In this document: piece after piece, positions 50,292-58,467 of the stretch | Position numbering within the stretch: the stretch's first letter is position 1 | Layout of the letters: each line of letters opens with the position of its first letter | Assembly: GCA_937864225.1 (NCBI GenBank) | Contig: CALMJK010000003.1 | Coordinates: 186,001-250,000 of the forward strand | Length of the DNA: 64,000 nt | Source of the DNA: an uncultured bacterium | GTDB taxonomy: Bacteria > Krumholzibacteriota > Krumholzibacteriia > LZORAL124-64-63 | Direction of reading: 5' to 3' | The notes under the pieces: generated by a model | The model's input: only the letters and a program-made list of their open reading frames with translations | What the model was told of the DNA's origin: nothing | Databases searched by the model: none | Translations under genes and position numbers: made by a program

Positions 50292-51007
50292 TCGCCGTCG
50301 TCCGGCCCGGCGCGCGCGCGTCGCTGCTCACGCTCTTGTCCGCCGCGCTCCTGTTCGCAATCATCACGGGCTGCCTGGCGCGCTTCGACGCGGCGCGCCA
50401 CGCCGGCAGTCGGCACGAGAAGCTCTATCTGCCCTCGGGTCTTTTCCTGCGCGAGGCGACCGCCGGCTTCCGCGAGGTGGCTGCCGATTGGCTCTGGTTC
50501 CAGGCGGTGCAGTACTACGGCGAATACCGGCTCGGGCGGCACGATCTCGCCTATTTCAAGGGCATGATCCAGGCCGTGAACACGCTCGATCCACGCTTTC
50601 TGGAAGCCTATCGTTTCGGCGCGCTCGTGCTGGCGACCGATATGGAGGACGTCGCCGGGGGAGTGGAGGTCCTGAAGCGCGGCATCCAGGCTATTCCCGG
50701 GCGCTGGATCCTGCCGTTCGAGGTGGGCTTTCTCCACTACATCTTGACGCGCGACTATCGCCGCGCCGCGGTTTGGTTCGAGGCCGCGGCCGCCGCGCCG
50801 GACGCCAGTGATTTCGCCCGGCGGTTCGCCGCCTTCGCGCGCCGCAGGGCCGGGGACCTGGAGGTTTCGCTCGCACTATGGCGCAACCTGCGCGACTCGA
50901 CGCAGAGTCCGGCCATGCGCGAACTTGCTGAGACCGAGATGGCGCGCATCGAGACGGCTCTGCGCGACCGGCCGGGCGCCGTCGCGGCGGAAGGAGCGGT
51001 GCCGTGA
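50288..51007 (+). CDS. TPR-like membrane-anchored protein of the pilus locus
   Basis: A 239-residue protein with one N-terminal hydrophobic segment (SLLTLLSAALLFAIITGCL), which may be a membrane anchor or a lipoprotein signal (ITGC fits a weak lipobox). The rest is all helical: FREVAADWLWFQAVQYYGEY, LDPRFLEAYRFGALVLAT, HYILTRDYRRAAVWFEAA, typical of TPR-like pairs. It is coupled on both sides by four-base overlaps (ATGA upstream, GTGA into pilD), so it belongs to the transporter unit. In M. xanthus a third gene, pilG, accompanies pilH and pilI; whether this is its counterpart cannot be decided by sequence reading. Confidence 0.7.
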   Translation: MIAVVRPGARASLLTLLSAALLFAIITGCLARFDAARHAGSRHEKLYLPSGLFLREATAGFREVAADWLWFQAVQYYGEYRLGRHDLAYFKGMIQAVNTLDPRFLEAYRFGALVLATDMEDVAGGVEVLKRGIQAIPGRWILPFEVGFLHYILTRDYRRAAVWFEAAAAAPDASDFARRFAAFARRRAGDLEVSLALWRNLRDSTQSPAMRELAETEMARIETALRDRPGAVAAEGAVP

Positions 51008-51798
51008 GCGCGTTGACCGGCTTGCCGCGCGAGGCCGTGCTGGGCTGGTTGTGTCTGGCCAGCGGGCTGGGCGCCTGTTTGGGCAGTTTCGCGAACGTGC
51101 TTATTCACCGGCTGCCGCGCGGGGAGAGTGTCAGCGGCCCGCGCTCGCGCTGTCCGCACTGCGGCCACCGCGTGCGCTGGCACGACAACATCCCGATCGT
51201 CTCCTGGCTCATGCTGCGGGCGCGGTGCCGCGATTGCGGCGCGCCGATCAGCGCGCGGTACGTGTGCGTTGAGCTGGCCGGCGCCGCGCTCGGCGCGCTG
51301 GTCCTGCTGCGCTTCGGACCGTCGATCGCCGCCGTGGCCGCCCTGCTGTTTCTGGTCGATCTGCTGGCGGTGGCGGTGATCGACTGGCAATTCATGATCA
51401 TCCCGCACAGCCTCACGATCGCGGGCATGGTTCTGGGCCTGGCGCTGTCCGTATGGTGCCCGGTCGGCCCAGGCGGCGCCCTGGTCGGTCTGCTGGCGGG
51501 CGCTGGCCTGATCCTGGCCCTGGGCTACGGCTACAAGGCCGTCCGGGGCGAGCTCGGCATGGGAGGGGGCGACGTGATGCTGATGGGGATGGTGGGCTCC
51601 TTCACGGGCGTCCGTGGCGTGCTCCTGGTGCTGCTGGGCGGTGCGCTGCTGGGAACCGCCTATGCCGCCGTGCGCTACCGTGCCTCGTTGGCCGGCAAAA
51701 CGCGCCTCCCTTTCGGGACATTTCTGGCCCTCGCGGCGGCTGGCGCCTGCCTGGCTGGCGAGGCCGCCTTCCGCTGGTACCTGGACCTTCTCCATTAG
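51004..51798 (+). CDS. pilD: prepilin peptidase / N-methyltransferase
   Basis: Membrane aspartyl protease of 264 residues that removes prepilin leaders and methylates the new N-terminus. The N-terminal domain has SFANVLIHRLPRGES and the two Cys pairs of the zinc site (RCPHCGH and RCRDCGAP). The two catalytic Asp are in AVIDWQFMIIP (near residue 122) and GMGGGDVMLMG (near residue 183). Seven or eight hydrophobic helices can be counted. The GTG start overlaps the upstream stop. It would process both pilins of this locus. Confidence 0.95.
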   Translation: MSALTGLPREAVLGWLCLASGLGACLGSFANVLIHRLPRGESVSGPRSRCPHCGHRVRWHDNIPIVSWLMLRARCRDCGAPISARYVCVELAGAALGALVLLRFGPSIAAVAALLFLVDLLAVAVIDWQFMIIPHSLTIAGMVLGLALSVWCPVGPGGALVGLLAGAGLILALGYGYKAVRGELGMGGGDVMLMGMVGSFTGVRGVLLVLLGGALLGTAYAAVRYRASLAGKTRLPFGTFLALAAAGACLAGEAAFRWYLDLLH

Positions 51799-51855
51799 GC
51801 CTCATTGGGGCTCATTTTCCTCTCAAGGGTGGTTTCTCGCTGCCGAAGCTTCATC

Positions 51856-51871
51856 TGGCATGCAGGTTGCC
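51856..51871 (+). promoter_or_regulatory. sigma-54 promoter of pilMNOPQ
   Basis: TGGCATGCAGGTTGCC matches TGGCAC-N5-TTGCA with two deviations (T at the sixth base, C at the last). GG and GC are ten bases apart. Transcription would start near 51882, about 74 bases before pilM. Confidence 0.7.
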
Positions 51872-51955
51872 CTGGTCCGGCCCGGTGCTCGGATCATGCA
51901 TCTGCGGGGGAGCCGCGAAGCGACCCATGCAAACCCCCTCAAGGCGGGATGCGAC

Positions 51956-53062
51956 ATGTTCGGATTCCTAAAAGGCAGGAAGAAATCGCTGATCGGGCTG
52001 GACATCGGCTCGAACGTCGTGAAGTGCCTGCGTCTGGAGACGGGCGGAGCCCGGCCGGTCGTGACGCATTTTGCGATGGTGCCGCTGGTCCCCGAGGCGA
52101 TCGTCGACGGCGAAATCATGGACCGCGAGCTCGTCATCCAGGCGATTCGGGAATGCGCCGAGTTGGCGCACATTCCCAAGGAACCGGTCGCCAGCGCCGT
52201 CTCCGGGCGGGCGGTGATCGTGAAGAAGATCGTCATGGACAAGATGAGCCAGACCGACGCCAGGGAAGCAATCTTCTGGGAGGCGGAGCAGCACGTGCCG
52301 TTCGACATCGACGACATCTCGCTCGCCTTCCAGGTGCTGAGGGAGGACGTCGGCGCCAACCAGATGGAAGTGCTGCTGGTGGCCGCTAAGAAGGACATGA
52401 TCCTCTCGCACGCCGACTTGATTCGCGACGCCGGCTTCCGGCCCGCCGTCATCGACGTGGCGTCCTTCGCCAGCCAGAACGCCTGGGAGTTCTGCTCCCG
52501 CGCCGCCGCGGCCGGCCACGCCGGGGACCCGGAGGACACGCCGGCGACCGCCGCGGGCGAGTTCGTGGCCTTGCTCGACGTTGGCGGCGGCGTGACGAAC
52601 GTGAACATCATCCGTGACGGCGTGCCGTACTTCACGCGCGATCTGCCGATCGGGACGGTCCGATTCACGGAGGAGTTCCAGAAGCAGTTGGGCCTGACCT
52701 ACGAACAGGCCCAGGCGGCGACCCAGGGTCGCCTCGCCGGTCTCGACGAGAAGGCGATCACCGAATTGGTGCGCACGGTCGGGGCCGAAATCTACCACGG
52801 CCTGGAGCCGTCGCTCTCCTACCTGAGGGCAGCCGGCGAGGCCGAAGGCATCGATCGCATCGTGATCAGCGGCGGCGGCGCCAAACTGCCCGGGCTGCGC
52901 GATTACCTGGCCGGCTGCTACGAAGTGAAGGCCGAAATCGCCGACCCGCTCGGGGCGCTCGACTGGTCGCCGGAGGTGTTCGGCGATTCGGATCCCGCCG
53001 ATCTGAGCCCCCTGCTCTCGGTCAGCGTCGGGCTCGCCCTCAGAAAGGCGGTGGAGGCATGA
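51956..53062 (+). CDS. pilM: type IV pilus assembly protein, actin-like
   Basis: Cytoplasmic actin-like protein of 368 residues that binds the N-terminus of PilN and links the motor to the alignment complex. It opens with LIGLDIGSNVVKCLRLE (phosphate 1 motif). The body carries the PilM-specific EAIFWEAEQHVPFDIDD, the phosphate 2 motif LLDVGGGVTNVNII near residue 203, and the adenosine motif ISGGGAKLPGL near residue 304. The ATG at 51956 follows AAGGCGGGA. It overlaps pilN as ATGA. First gene of the pilMNOPQ unit, with a sigma-54 site upstream. Confidence 0.94.
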   Translation: MFGFLKGRKKSLIGLDIGSNVVKCLRLETGGARPVVTHFAMVPLVPEAIVDGEIMDRELVIQAIRECAELAHIPKEPVASAVSGRAVIVKKIVMDKMSQTDAREAIFWEAEQHVPFDIDDISLAFQVLREDVGANQMEVLLVAAKKDMILSHADLIRDAGFRPAVIDVASFASQNAWEFCSRAAAAGHAGDPEDTPATAAGEFVALLDVGGGVTNVNIIRDGVPYFTRDLPIGTVRFTEEFQKQLGLTYEQAQAATQGRLAGLDEKAITELVRTVGAEIYHGLEPSLSYLRAAGEAEGIDRIVISGGGAKLPGLRDYLAGCYEVKAEIADPLGALDWSPEVFGDSDPADLSPLLSVSVGLALRKAVEA

Positions 53063-53718
53063 TCAGGATCAACCTCCTGCCCCAGGAAGACGTGCCGTCC
53101 AGGCGCAGCGTGAGCCTGCCCAAGGTCGGCAGCGTCGTACCGCTGGTGGCGGTCGGGCTGGTCGTCGCCGGGATGGCGCTGACCTTCACGTATCAGAGTC
53201 GCCGTATCGACGACCTCAACAGCACGATCGCGGCGGAAGAGGCGGAGTCCCGGCGCTTGGCGCCCGAGATCGCCAAGGTGCAGAGTCTCAATCGTGAGCG
53301 CGACGAAGTGAATCGGCGGCTGGACGTCATCACCCAGCTCGACCGTGACCGCTATTTTCGCATTCACATCCTCGATGAGATCAATCGAGCCCTGCCGGAG
53401 CACATGTGGCTGACATCGCTCGAGGAGCAGACCGGGAATCGGTATGCCATCGATGGCGTGACCTTCTCCAATTTTCTGGTCAGCGACGTGCTGCAGAACC
53501 TGAGCCGTTCGCCCTGGGTCTCGGGCGTGGATCTGATCGTGGCGGAGAAGGGCGAAATCAACGATGTCCCCGTGGTCAAGTTCAAGGCGACCGCGATGGC
53601 CACTCGCCAAGCGGCGGGTGCCGTGACGGCTGCTGAGAACGTGCCGACGGGGACGCAGGACGGACCGGCGGACGCGGCGGAAGAAACCGCGGCGGACGCT
53701 GAAGCGACCGGCAGCTGA
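53059..53718 (+). CDS. pilN: type IV pilus assembly protein, inner-membrane alignment subunit
   Basis: A 219-residue bitopic protein. It starts with the INLLP motif (MIRINLLPQED) that sits in the PilM groove. A single membrane helix (VVPLVAVGLVVAGMALTF) follows near residue 28-45, then a coiled-coil stretch (IAAEEAESRRLAPEIAKVQ) and the ferredoxin-like periplasmic domain (INRALPEHMWLTSLEEQ). The last 40 residues are an Ala/Asp/Thr-rich tail. It forms a heterodimer with PilO. Confidence 0.92.
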   Translation: MIRINLLPQEDVPSRRSVSLPKVGSVVPLVAVGLVVAGMALTFTYQSRRIDDLNSTIAAEEAESRRLAPEIAKVQSLNRERDEVNRRLDVITQLDRDRYFRIHILDEINRALPEHMWLTSLEEQTGNRYAIDGVTFSNFLVSDVLQNLSRSPWVSGVDLIVAEKGEINDVPVVKFKATAMATRQAAGAVTAAENVPTGTQDGPADAAEETAADAEATGS

Positions 53719-53737
53719 GGCCACGGAGGCGAGACGC

Positions 53738-54454
53738 ATGGACATCGACGTCAAAGACCCAAAGGTCATCCGGTGGCTGCTGGCCGTCCTGGTGATCCTG
53801 ATTCTGGTGCCGGTGTACTTCTTCACCTCGGTCATGCCCATGACCTGGCAGGCACGGCGCGCGGAGATCTCGCAGCTCGAGGCGCGTCACCAGCAACTGA
53901 GCCGCGATCTGGAGAAGGCTCGCCTGTTGGTGCGCAATCTCGCGCGCGTGGAGAAGGAGTATCAGATCCTGCATGAGCAGTGGGCGGTCGCCCAGATGCT
54001 GCTCCCGCAGGAGAACGAGATCCCCGCGCTGCTGCGCAAGGTGACGGCCGCGGGCTCGCAGTCGGGGGTGGAATTCCAGCTGTTCAGGCCGCAACCGCGG
54101 GTGCCGCGGGAATTCTACGCCGACAATCCCGTGGAAGTGAAGATCCGGGGCGGTTACCACCAGACGGGAGTCTTCTTGAGCCGTCTGGCCAATTTGAACC
54201 GCATCGTGAACGTCTCGGATCTGAAGCTCAAGGGCATCGACAAGCAGGACGATCAGCCGTGGACGGTCGAGACCGCCATGACGCTGACCGCTTACACGCT
54301 TGAGGGCGCGGGTGGCACCTCGGCGGCCGGAGAGGGCAAGGCGGAGGGCAACAAGCTGGCTTCTGCGCCCACTGGTTCCGTCGCGGGGACCGATCAGAGA
54401 ACCAAGGACGCGGCCGTGAAGGCCGCCGCCGGCTCTGGTGCCGGCGGGCGATAA
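53738..54454 (+). CDS. pilO: type IV pilus assembly protein, PilN partner
   Basis: A 238-residue bitopic protein. A short cytoplasmic N-terminus precedes a membrane helix (WLLAVLVILILVPVYFFTS), a coiled coil (ISQLEARHQQLSRDLEKARL), and the PilO periplasmic fold with LLPQENEIPALLRKVTAAG, IRGGYHQTGVFLSRLANL and RIVNVSDLKLKG. The final 40 residues are a low-complexity Gly/Ala/Lys-rich tail. The stop codon lies just before the AAGGAGG site of pilP. PilO pairs with PilN to connect PilM with PilP and the secretin. Confidence 0.92.
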   Translation: MDIDVKDPKVIRWLLAVLVILILVPVYFFTSVMPMTWQARRAEISQLEARHQQLSRDLEKARLLVRNLARVEKEYQILHEQWAVAQMLLPQENEIPALLRKVTAAGSQSGVEFQLFRPQPRVPREFYADNPVEVKIRGGYHQTGVFLSRLANLNRIVNVSDLKLKGIDKQDDQPWTVETAMTLTAYTLEGAGGTSAAGEGKAEGNKLASAPTGSVAGTDQRTKDAAVKAAAGSGAGGR

Positions 54455-54467
54455 GGAGGATGGCCCC

Positions 54468-55019
54468 ATGGTCGCGCGCCATGAAGGATTGACCCTGGTC
54501 GCCGCGCTCTGCGCCGGGATGCTGCTACTGTGCGTCACGGCCACCGCCACGCGCGCCCAGGAAGACGCCGCGATGCCGGTGGGGGACGACGACCCCGCGC
54601 TGGAGATGGCCGCGGACGACGCCGGTATCTGGATGGAGCCGGAGGGCGGCGCCGACGCGGCCTCCCCTTCCGCGGAAGCGGCGGCCAAGCTCCAGGAACT
54701 CCGACGCAATGAATTCTTCTATCAGTCGTACGGCCGGCCTGATCCCTTCAAGGCGCTCGTCGCGGGCAAGTTCGAGCAACTCGCCAGCAGCGACCTGGTC
54801 GACGTGGGGAGCGGGCATCTGGTCGGCGTCATGTGGGGACCGGACGACCAGTTCGCCCTTGTCGAGGACGGAAACGGCTTCGGCTACATTTTGCGCGTGG
54901 GCGACCCGGTGCAGAACGGTCGCGTGGTGAGCATCCGCAAGAACTCGCTCACGGCGAAGATCACCCTGTACGGGATCACCTCGACGGTGACCCTCAAGCT
55001 CCAGAAATCGGAGGGTTAG
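54468..55019 (+). CDS. pilP: type IV pilus assembly protein, PilQ-contacting subunit
   Basis: A 183-residue periplasmic protein. The N-terminal signal (LTLVAALCAGMLLLCVTATATRAQ) has a Cys within the hydrophobic core but no clean lipobox, so the usual lipidation of PilP is uncertain here. An acidic disordered stretch follows, then YGRPDPFKALV, the segment typical of PilP, and the C-terminal beta domain (LVGVMWGPDDQFALVEDG, LRVGDPVQNGRVV). The ATG at 54468 is chosen because ATAAGGAGG lies eight bases before it. pilQ starts two bases after its stop. Confidence 0.88.
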   Translation: MVARHEGLTLVAALCAGMLLLCVTATATRAQEDAAMPVGDDDPALEMAADDAGIWMEPEGGADAASPSAEAAAKLQELRRNEFFYQSYGRPDPFKALVAGKFEQLASSDLVDVGSGHLVGVMWGPDDQFALVEDGNGFGYILRVGDPVQNGRVVSIRKNSLTAKITLYGITSTVTLKLQKSEG

Positions 55020-55021
55020 AC

Positions 55022-56782
55022 ATGTTCGCACGGATCCGCCCCCTGGCCGCTGTCGCGGGGCCACTGGCCCTGGCGCTCCTGCTCGCCGTGCCGGGAACCG
55101 CCAGCGCGACCGGACGCGTCACCGACGTGCTCTGGACGCCCGTCGGTGACGGCGGCAGACTTCAGGTCATCGCGACCGGCGACGTGGTGTTCACGGTCGG
55201 CAGCCTTGCCGGCCCCGAACGCGTCGTCATCGACTGCCTGGGCGCAGAGCCGTCCGGCACGGGCGCGCCGGCTTTCCCGCCTGACGCGCCGATTCGCGCC
55301 GTAACGTCCGCGCGCCGCACACTGGCGGGCGAGCCGGGCACGCGTCTGGAGTGCGAGCTCGCCGCGGGCTGGACCTACGCGACGAGGCAGACCCCCGGTT
55401 GCCTGTCCATAGACTTCAGCCGGGATGTCGCGGGCGAGTACACCGGCCCGTGGGCTCCGGAGGCGCTGGGCGCGAAGTCGGGCCTGCCGGAGCAGGCGTG
55501 GCTGGCGCCGGCCGTCCAGACGGCCGACGTCACCCTGTCGCCGGGACGGGACAACGGCAAGACCATATCACTGGACGTCCAGGGCGCCGAGATTGGCACG
55601 GTTCTGCGCTCGCTGTCCAGCTATTCCGGCATGAACATCGTGGCGTCGCCCCGGGTGATCGGCAAGGTCACTGTCAGGTTGGACAGCGTGCCCTGGCGCG
55701 AGGCCATGACCGTCATCCTGCGCGCGCACGGCTACGACTACGTTGAGGAATACGGCATCATCCGTGTGGACACGGCGGAGGAATTGCGCAAGGAGCTGGT
55801 CGAGGCGAAGCGCGCCGATCGCGCCGCCGACGATCTCCAGCCCCTCGTCATGGGCATGGTCAGCATCGACTACGCGAACGCCGAAGAGGTCAAGGGCGCT
55901 CTCAAGAACATGTTGACCAAGCGCGGGACGATCGAGGTCGATGAGCGCACGAACACCCTCATCGTGAGCGACATCCAGTCGCAGCTCGACATGATCAAGG
56001 AGGCCGCGCTCAAGCTCGACTCGCGCACGCCGCAGGTCGAGATCAACGCGCGCCTGGTCGACCTCGATTTGCGCGCCTCGCGCGAACTGGGCATCAACTG
56101 GTACGGCACCGCGAGCTTCGACGACGTCGACGGCGTCTTCGGAGCCAGGGTCACGGCGCCGGTCGAGAACGCCGCCGGCAATCTGACCTACGGCGTGATC
56201 GGCAACGACGGCACCCTGGACATCGACCTGCAGGCGCTGGAACAGTCCAATATGGCCCAGCTGATCAGCAACCCGATCATCACCACGACGGACAACCGCG
56301 AGGCCAGCATCCTCGTCGGCCAGAAGATCCCGCTCATCGTGCAGGATCAGTCGGGCAACGCCATCACGCAACTGACGACGATCGGCATCATGCTCAAGGT
56401 GACACCGCACATCAATAGCAACGAGAAGATAACGCTCGACCTGCACAACGAAGTCAGCGACCTGTCGTCGCAGGCAACCGTGCAAGGCGGCGTCATCATC
56501 AATACCAGCGAGTCCGACACGCGCGTGCTCGTCCAGGACGGCGAGACGGCGGTCATCGGCGGTCTCATCCGCAAGGTGGAGGCCGACGCGGAGATCGGCA
56601 TTCCTCTCCTGAGCGATCTGCCGATCGTGGGCGCTCTGTTCCGGCACACGACGAAGACCAAGAACAACCGGGAACTGGTCGTCTTCGTGACGCCGCGGAT
56701 CGTCACCGACGAGTATCTGCTGCGCGACAATCTCAGTCTCGAGGATACGAAGCCCAGCCCGGAGGATTTGCGGCAGTTCTAA
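55022..56782 (+). CDS. pilQ: type IV pilus secretin
   Basis: Outer-membrane secretin of 586 residues through which the pilus exits. After a signal peptide (LALALLLAVPGTASA) comes an AMIN-like beta domain (GDGGRLQVIATGDVVF), which is thought to bind peptidoglycan. An STN/N-domain region (ISLDVQGAEIGTVLRSLSSY) and an NolW-type domain (VSIDYANAEEVKGALKNML, VDERTNTLIVSDI) follow. The secretin core runs from PQVEINARLVDLDLRASREL to the VPIL-type end (LSDLPIVGALFRHTTK, ELVVFVTPRIV). It is slightly shorter than many PilQ proteins because it has only one AMIN domain. Last gene of the pilus locus, followed by a strong terminator. Confidence 0.95.
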   Translation: MFARIRPLAAVAGPLALALLLAVPGTASATGRVTDVLWTPVGDGGRLQVIATGDVVFTVGSLAGPERVVIDCLGAEPSGTGAPAFPPDAPIRAVTSARRTLAGEPGTRLECELAAGWTYATRQTPGCLSIDFSRDVAGEYTGPWAPEALGAKSGLPEQAWLAPAVQTADVTLSPGRDNGKTISLDVQGAEIGTVLRSLSSYSGMNIVASPRVIGKVTVRLDSVPWREAMTVILRAHGYDYVEEYGIIRVDTAEELRKELVEAKRADRAADDLQPLVMGMVSIDYANAEEVKGALKNMLTKRGTIEVDERTNTLIVSDIQSQLDMIKEAALKLDSRTPQVEINARLVDLDLRASRELGINWYGTASFDDVDGVFGARVTAPVENAAGNLTYGVIGNDGTLDIDLQALEQSNMAQLISNPIITTTDNREASILVGQKIPLIVQDQSGNAITQLTTIGIMLKVTPHINSNEKITLDLHNEVSDLSSQATVQGGVIINTSESDTRVLVQDGETAVIGGLIRKVEADAEIGIPLLSDLPIVGALFRHTTKTKNNRELVVFVTPRIVTDEYLLRDNLSLEDTKPSPEDLRQF

Positions 56783-56806
56783 GCGGCGCATAGCCGATGG
56801 TCGAGC

Positions 56807-56841
56807 AGGGCCGGGGCGGACTTGCCCCGGCCCTCTCTTTT
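56807..56841 (+). terminator. intrinsic terminator of the pilus locus
   Basis: AGGGCCGGGGC (56807-56817) and GCCCCGGCCCT (56824-56834) form a perfect 11-base stem with a 6-base loop, followed by CTCTTTT. It lies 25 bases after the pilQ stop and 38 bases before aroK, separating pilus genes from housekeeping genes. Confidence 0.88.
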
Positions 56842-56878
56842 GCCTATGCTCGGCCCGGCCGGGGGTGCGGCCGGGATT

Positions 56879-57415
56879 ATGTGGACGAGCTTCGTGGGTT
56901 TCATGGCCAGCGGCAAGACGTCCGTCGCGAAGGCGCTCGGCGAGCGCGCGCTCGTGTCCGCGGTGGACGCCGACGCGCTCGTGGAGCAGGCCGCCGCGTT
57001 GACGGTGCCGGAGATCTTCGCGCGGGAGGGCGTTGCCGGCTTCCGGCGGCGCGAGTGGGAGGCGCTGCGCGACCTGCCGGCGGGGCAGGAGCTGGTGATC
57101 GCCACGGGCGGGGGGCTGGTCGAGACCCCCGAGGCCGTGGCGTTGTTGCGCCAGCGGGGCTTGGTCATCTGGCTCGATGCGGCCTGGGAGGTGTTGCAGC
57201 GCAGACTGGCCGGCGAGGCCCAGCAGCCGAGGCCTCTGGTGAGCCATCTCGGCTGGGACGGCTTGGCGGCCCTTTACCTGAGGCGCCGACGGCTCTATGG
57301 GCACGCCGCGCATTTTCGGCTGCGCAGCGACGCGGGCACGCCGGTCAGCCTGGCGCGGGACGCGCAGGTCCGCGGTGTGGTTTGGCGACGCCGGTCGGGA
57401 TACGGGTCACAATGA
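56879..57415 (+). CDS. aroK: shikimate kinase
   Basis: Phosphorylates shikimate at O-3 with ATP in aromatic amino acid synthesis; 178 residues, normal length. Walker A is GFMASGKTS at the N-terminus (about residues 7-15). The shikimate-binding DAD motif (AVDADALVEQ), FRRREWEAL and the GGGLV loop (IATGGGLVETPE) follow, then the lid region with Arg residues. The ATG at 56879 is used because it lies after the terminator and places the Walker A at the usual distance; earlier in-frame ATGs fall inside the terminator region. The stop overlaps the next start by three bases. Confidence 0.9.
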   Translation: MWTSFVGFMASGKTSVAKALGERALVSAVDADALVEQAAALTVPEIFAREGVAGFRRREWEALRDLPAGQELVIATGGGLVETPEAVALLRQRGLVIWLDAAWEVLQRRLAGEAQQPRPLVSHLGWDGLAALYLRRRRLYGHAAHFRLRSDAGTPVSLARDAQVRGVVWRRRSGYGSQ

Positions 57416-57972
57416 GGGTGATGGGCGGGCAATGGCGAGGACGACGTCTCGTCGCCGTGCCCGGGCGAACGGCGCGGCCCACGACCGGACGAGTGAGGGA
57501 GGCGCTGTTCTCCATGCTCGGGTCCCACGTGGAGGCGGCGACCGTGGTCGACCTTTGCTGCGGCGCCGGTGCGCTCGGCATAGAGGCGCTCAGCCGGGGC
57601 GCCGCCAGGGCGGTGTTCGTGGACGTGTCGAGCCGCGCGCTGGAGGCGACCAGAGCCAATCTCGAGCACTGCGGCGCCGGCCCCGAACGTTGGACCTTGA
57701 CCCGGGATGACGCGGTGCGCTGGCTGGAGCGGGGCGCGGCGGCGGGCCGTGGCGTGCTGGTGTTGGCCGATCCGCCCTACGACAGCGACCTGGCGTCGCG
57801 CCTCGTGGCGGCGCTGCTGCGACTGGCGCCGGGCGGACCGCTGTTGGCGGCCGCGATCGAGCACGGGGCGTCCGACGGCCGTGTGCCGGCGGCCCCTCCC
57901 GCCGGCTGTCCGTGGCGGCTGCGATGCCGCCGCTACGGCCGGGCGGCCTTGACCCTCGTGGAGGAGGCCTGA
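57412..57972 (+). CDS. rsmD: 16S rRNA (guanine-966-N2)-methyltransferase
   Basis: SAM-dependent methyltransferase of 186 residues. It opens with MRVMGGQWRGRRL and TARPTTGRVREALFSML, both typical of RsmD. The SAM site is VVDLCCGAGALGIEAL and the catalytic motif IV is LADPPYDSDL. The ATG overlaps the aroK stop (AATGA). It sits before coaD, the gene order seen in many bacteria, and is separated from it by one base. Confidence 0.92.
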   Translation: MRVMGGQWRGRRLVAVPGRTARPTTGRVREALFSMLGSHVEAATVVDLCCGAGALGIEALSRGAARAVFVDVSSRALEATRANLEHCGAGPERWTLTRDDAVRWLERGAAAGRGVLVLADPPYDSDLASRLVAALLRLAPGGPLLAAAIEHGASDGRVPAAPPAGCPWRLRCRRYGRAALTLVEEA

Positions 57973-57973
57973 A

Positions 57974-58465
57974 GTGGGCAATCGCCTGGCGCTCTACCCC
58001 GGGACCTTCGATCCCTTCACGCTCGGGCACCTGGACGTGCTGCAACGGGCGCGGGAGCTGTTCGGACGCGTGCGGGTCGTGGTCGCCAGCGACGGCAAGA
58101 GCACGCTCTTCACGCTGGCGCAGCGACTCGCGCTGGTGCGTGAATGTGTTGCCGACCTGTCCGACTGCGAGGTTGCTCCCCTGGAGGGGTTGCTGGTCGA
58201 CGAGGCGCGCAGATGCAAGGCCGCGGCGATCGTGCGCGGCATCCGTTCGCTCGGCGACTACCAGCACGAATGGTCGATGGCCCTGATGAACCAGGCCCTG
58301 CGGCCGGATTGCGAGACGGTCTTTTTGCTCGCGCGGCCGCAGCTCGCCATGCTCAGCAGCAGCATCGTGCGCGAGGTGGCGCGTCATGGCGGAGACGTGG
58401 GTGCCTTCGTGCCGGCGCCGGTCGCGGTCGCCCTGCGGCGTCATTTCGAGGGAGAGCGGCCTTGA
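57974..58465 (+). CDS. coaD: phosphopantetheine adenylyltransferase
   Basis: Transfers AMP from ATP to 4'-phosphopantetheine, the penultimate step of coenzyme A synthesis. At 163 residues it is the standard length. The nucleotidyltransferase motif YPGTFDPFTLGHLDVLQRA lies at the N-terminus with the TxGH-type His. RGIRSLGDYQHEW and the ISSSIVRE-type motif (LSSSIVREVARHGGDV) are also present. The start is GTG at 57974. It is followed directly by a phosphate acetyltransferase gene, which also handles a CoA thioester. Confidence 0.95.
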   Translation: MGNRLALYPGTFDPFTLGHLDVLQRARELFGRVRVVVASDGKSTLFTLAQRLALVRECVADLSDCEVAPLEGLLVDEARRCKAAAIVRGIRSLGDYQHEWSMALMNQALRPDCETVFLLARPQLAMLSSSIVREVARHGGDVGAFVPAPVAVALRRHFEGERP

Positions 58466-58467
58466 GT

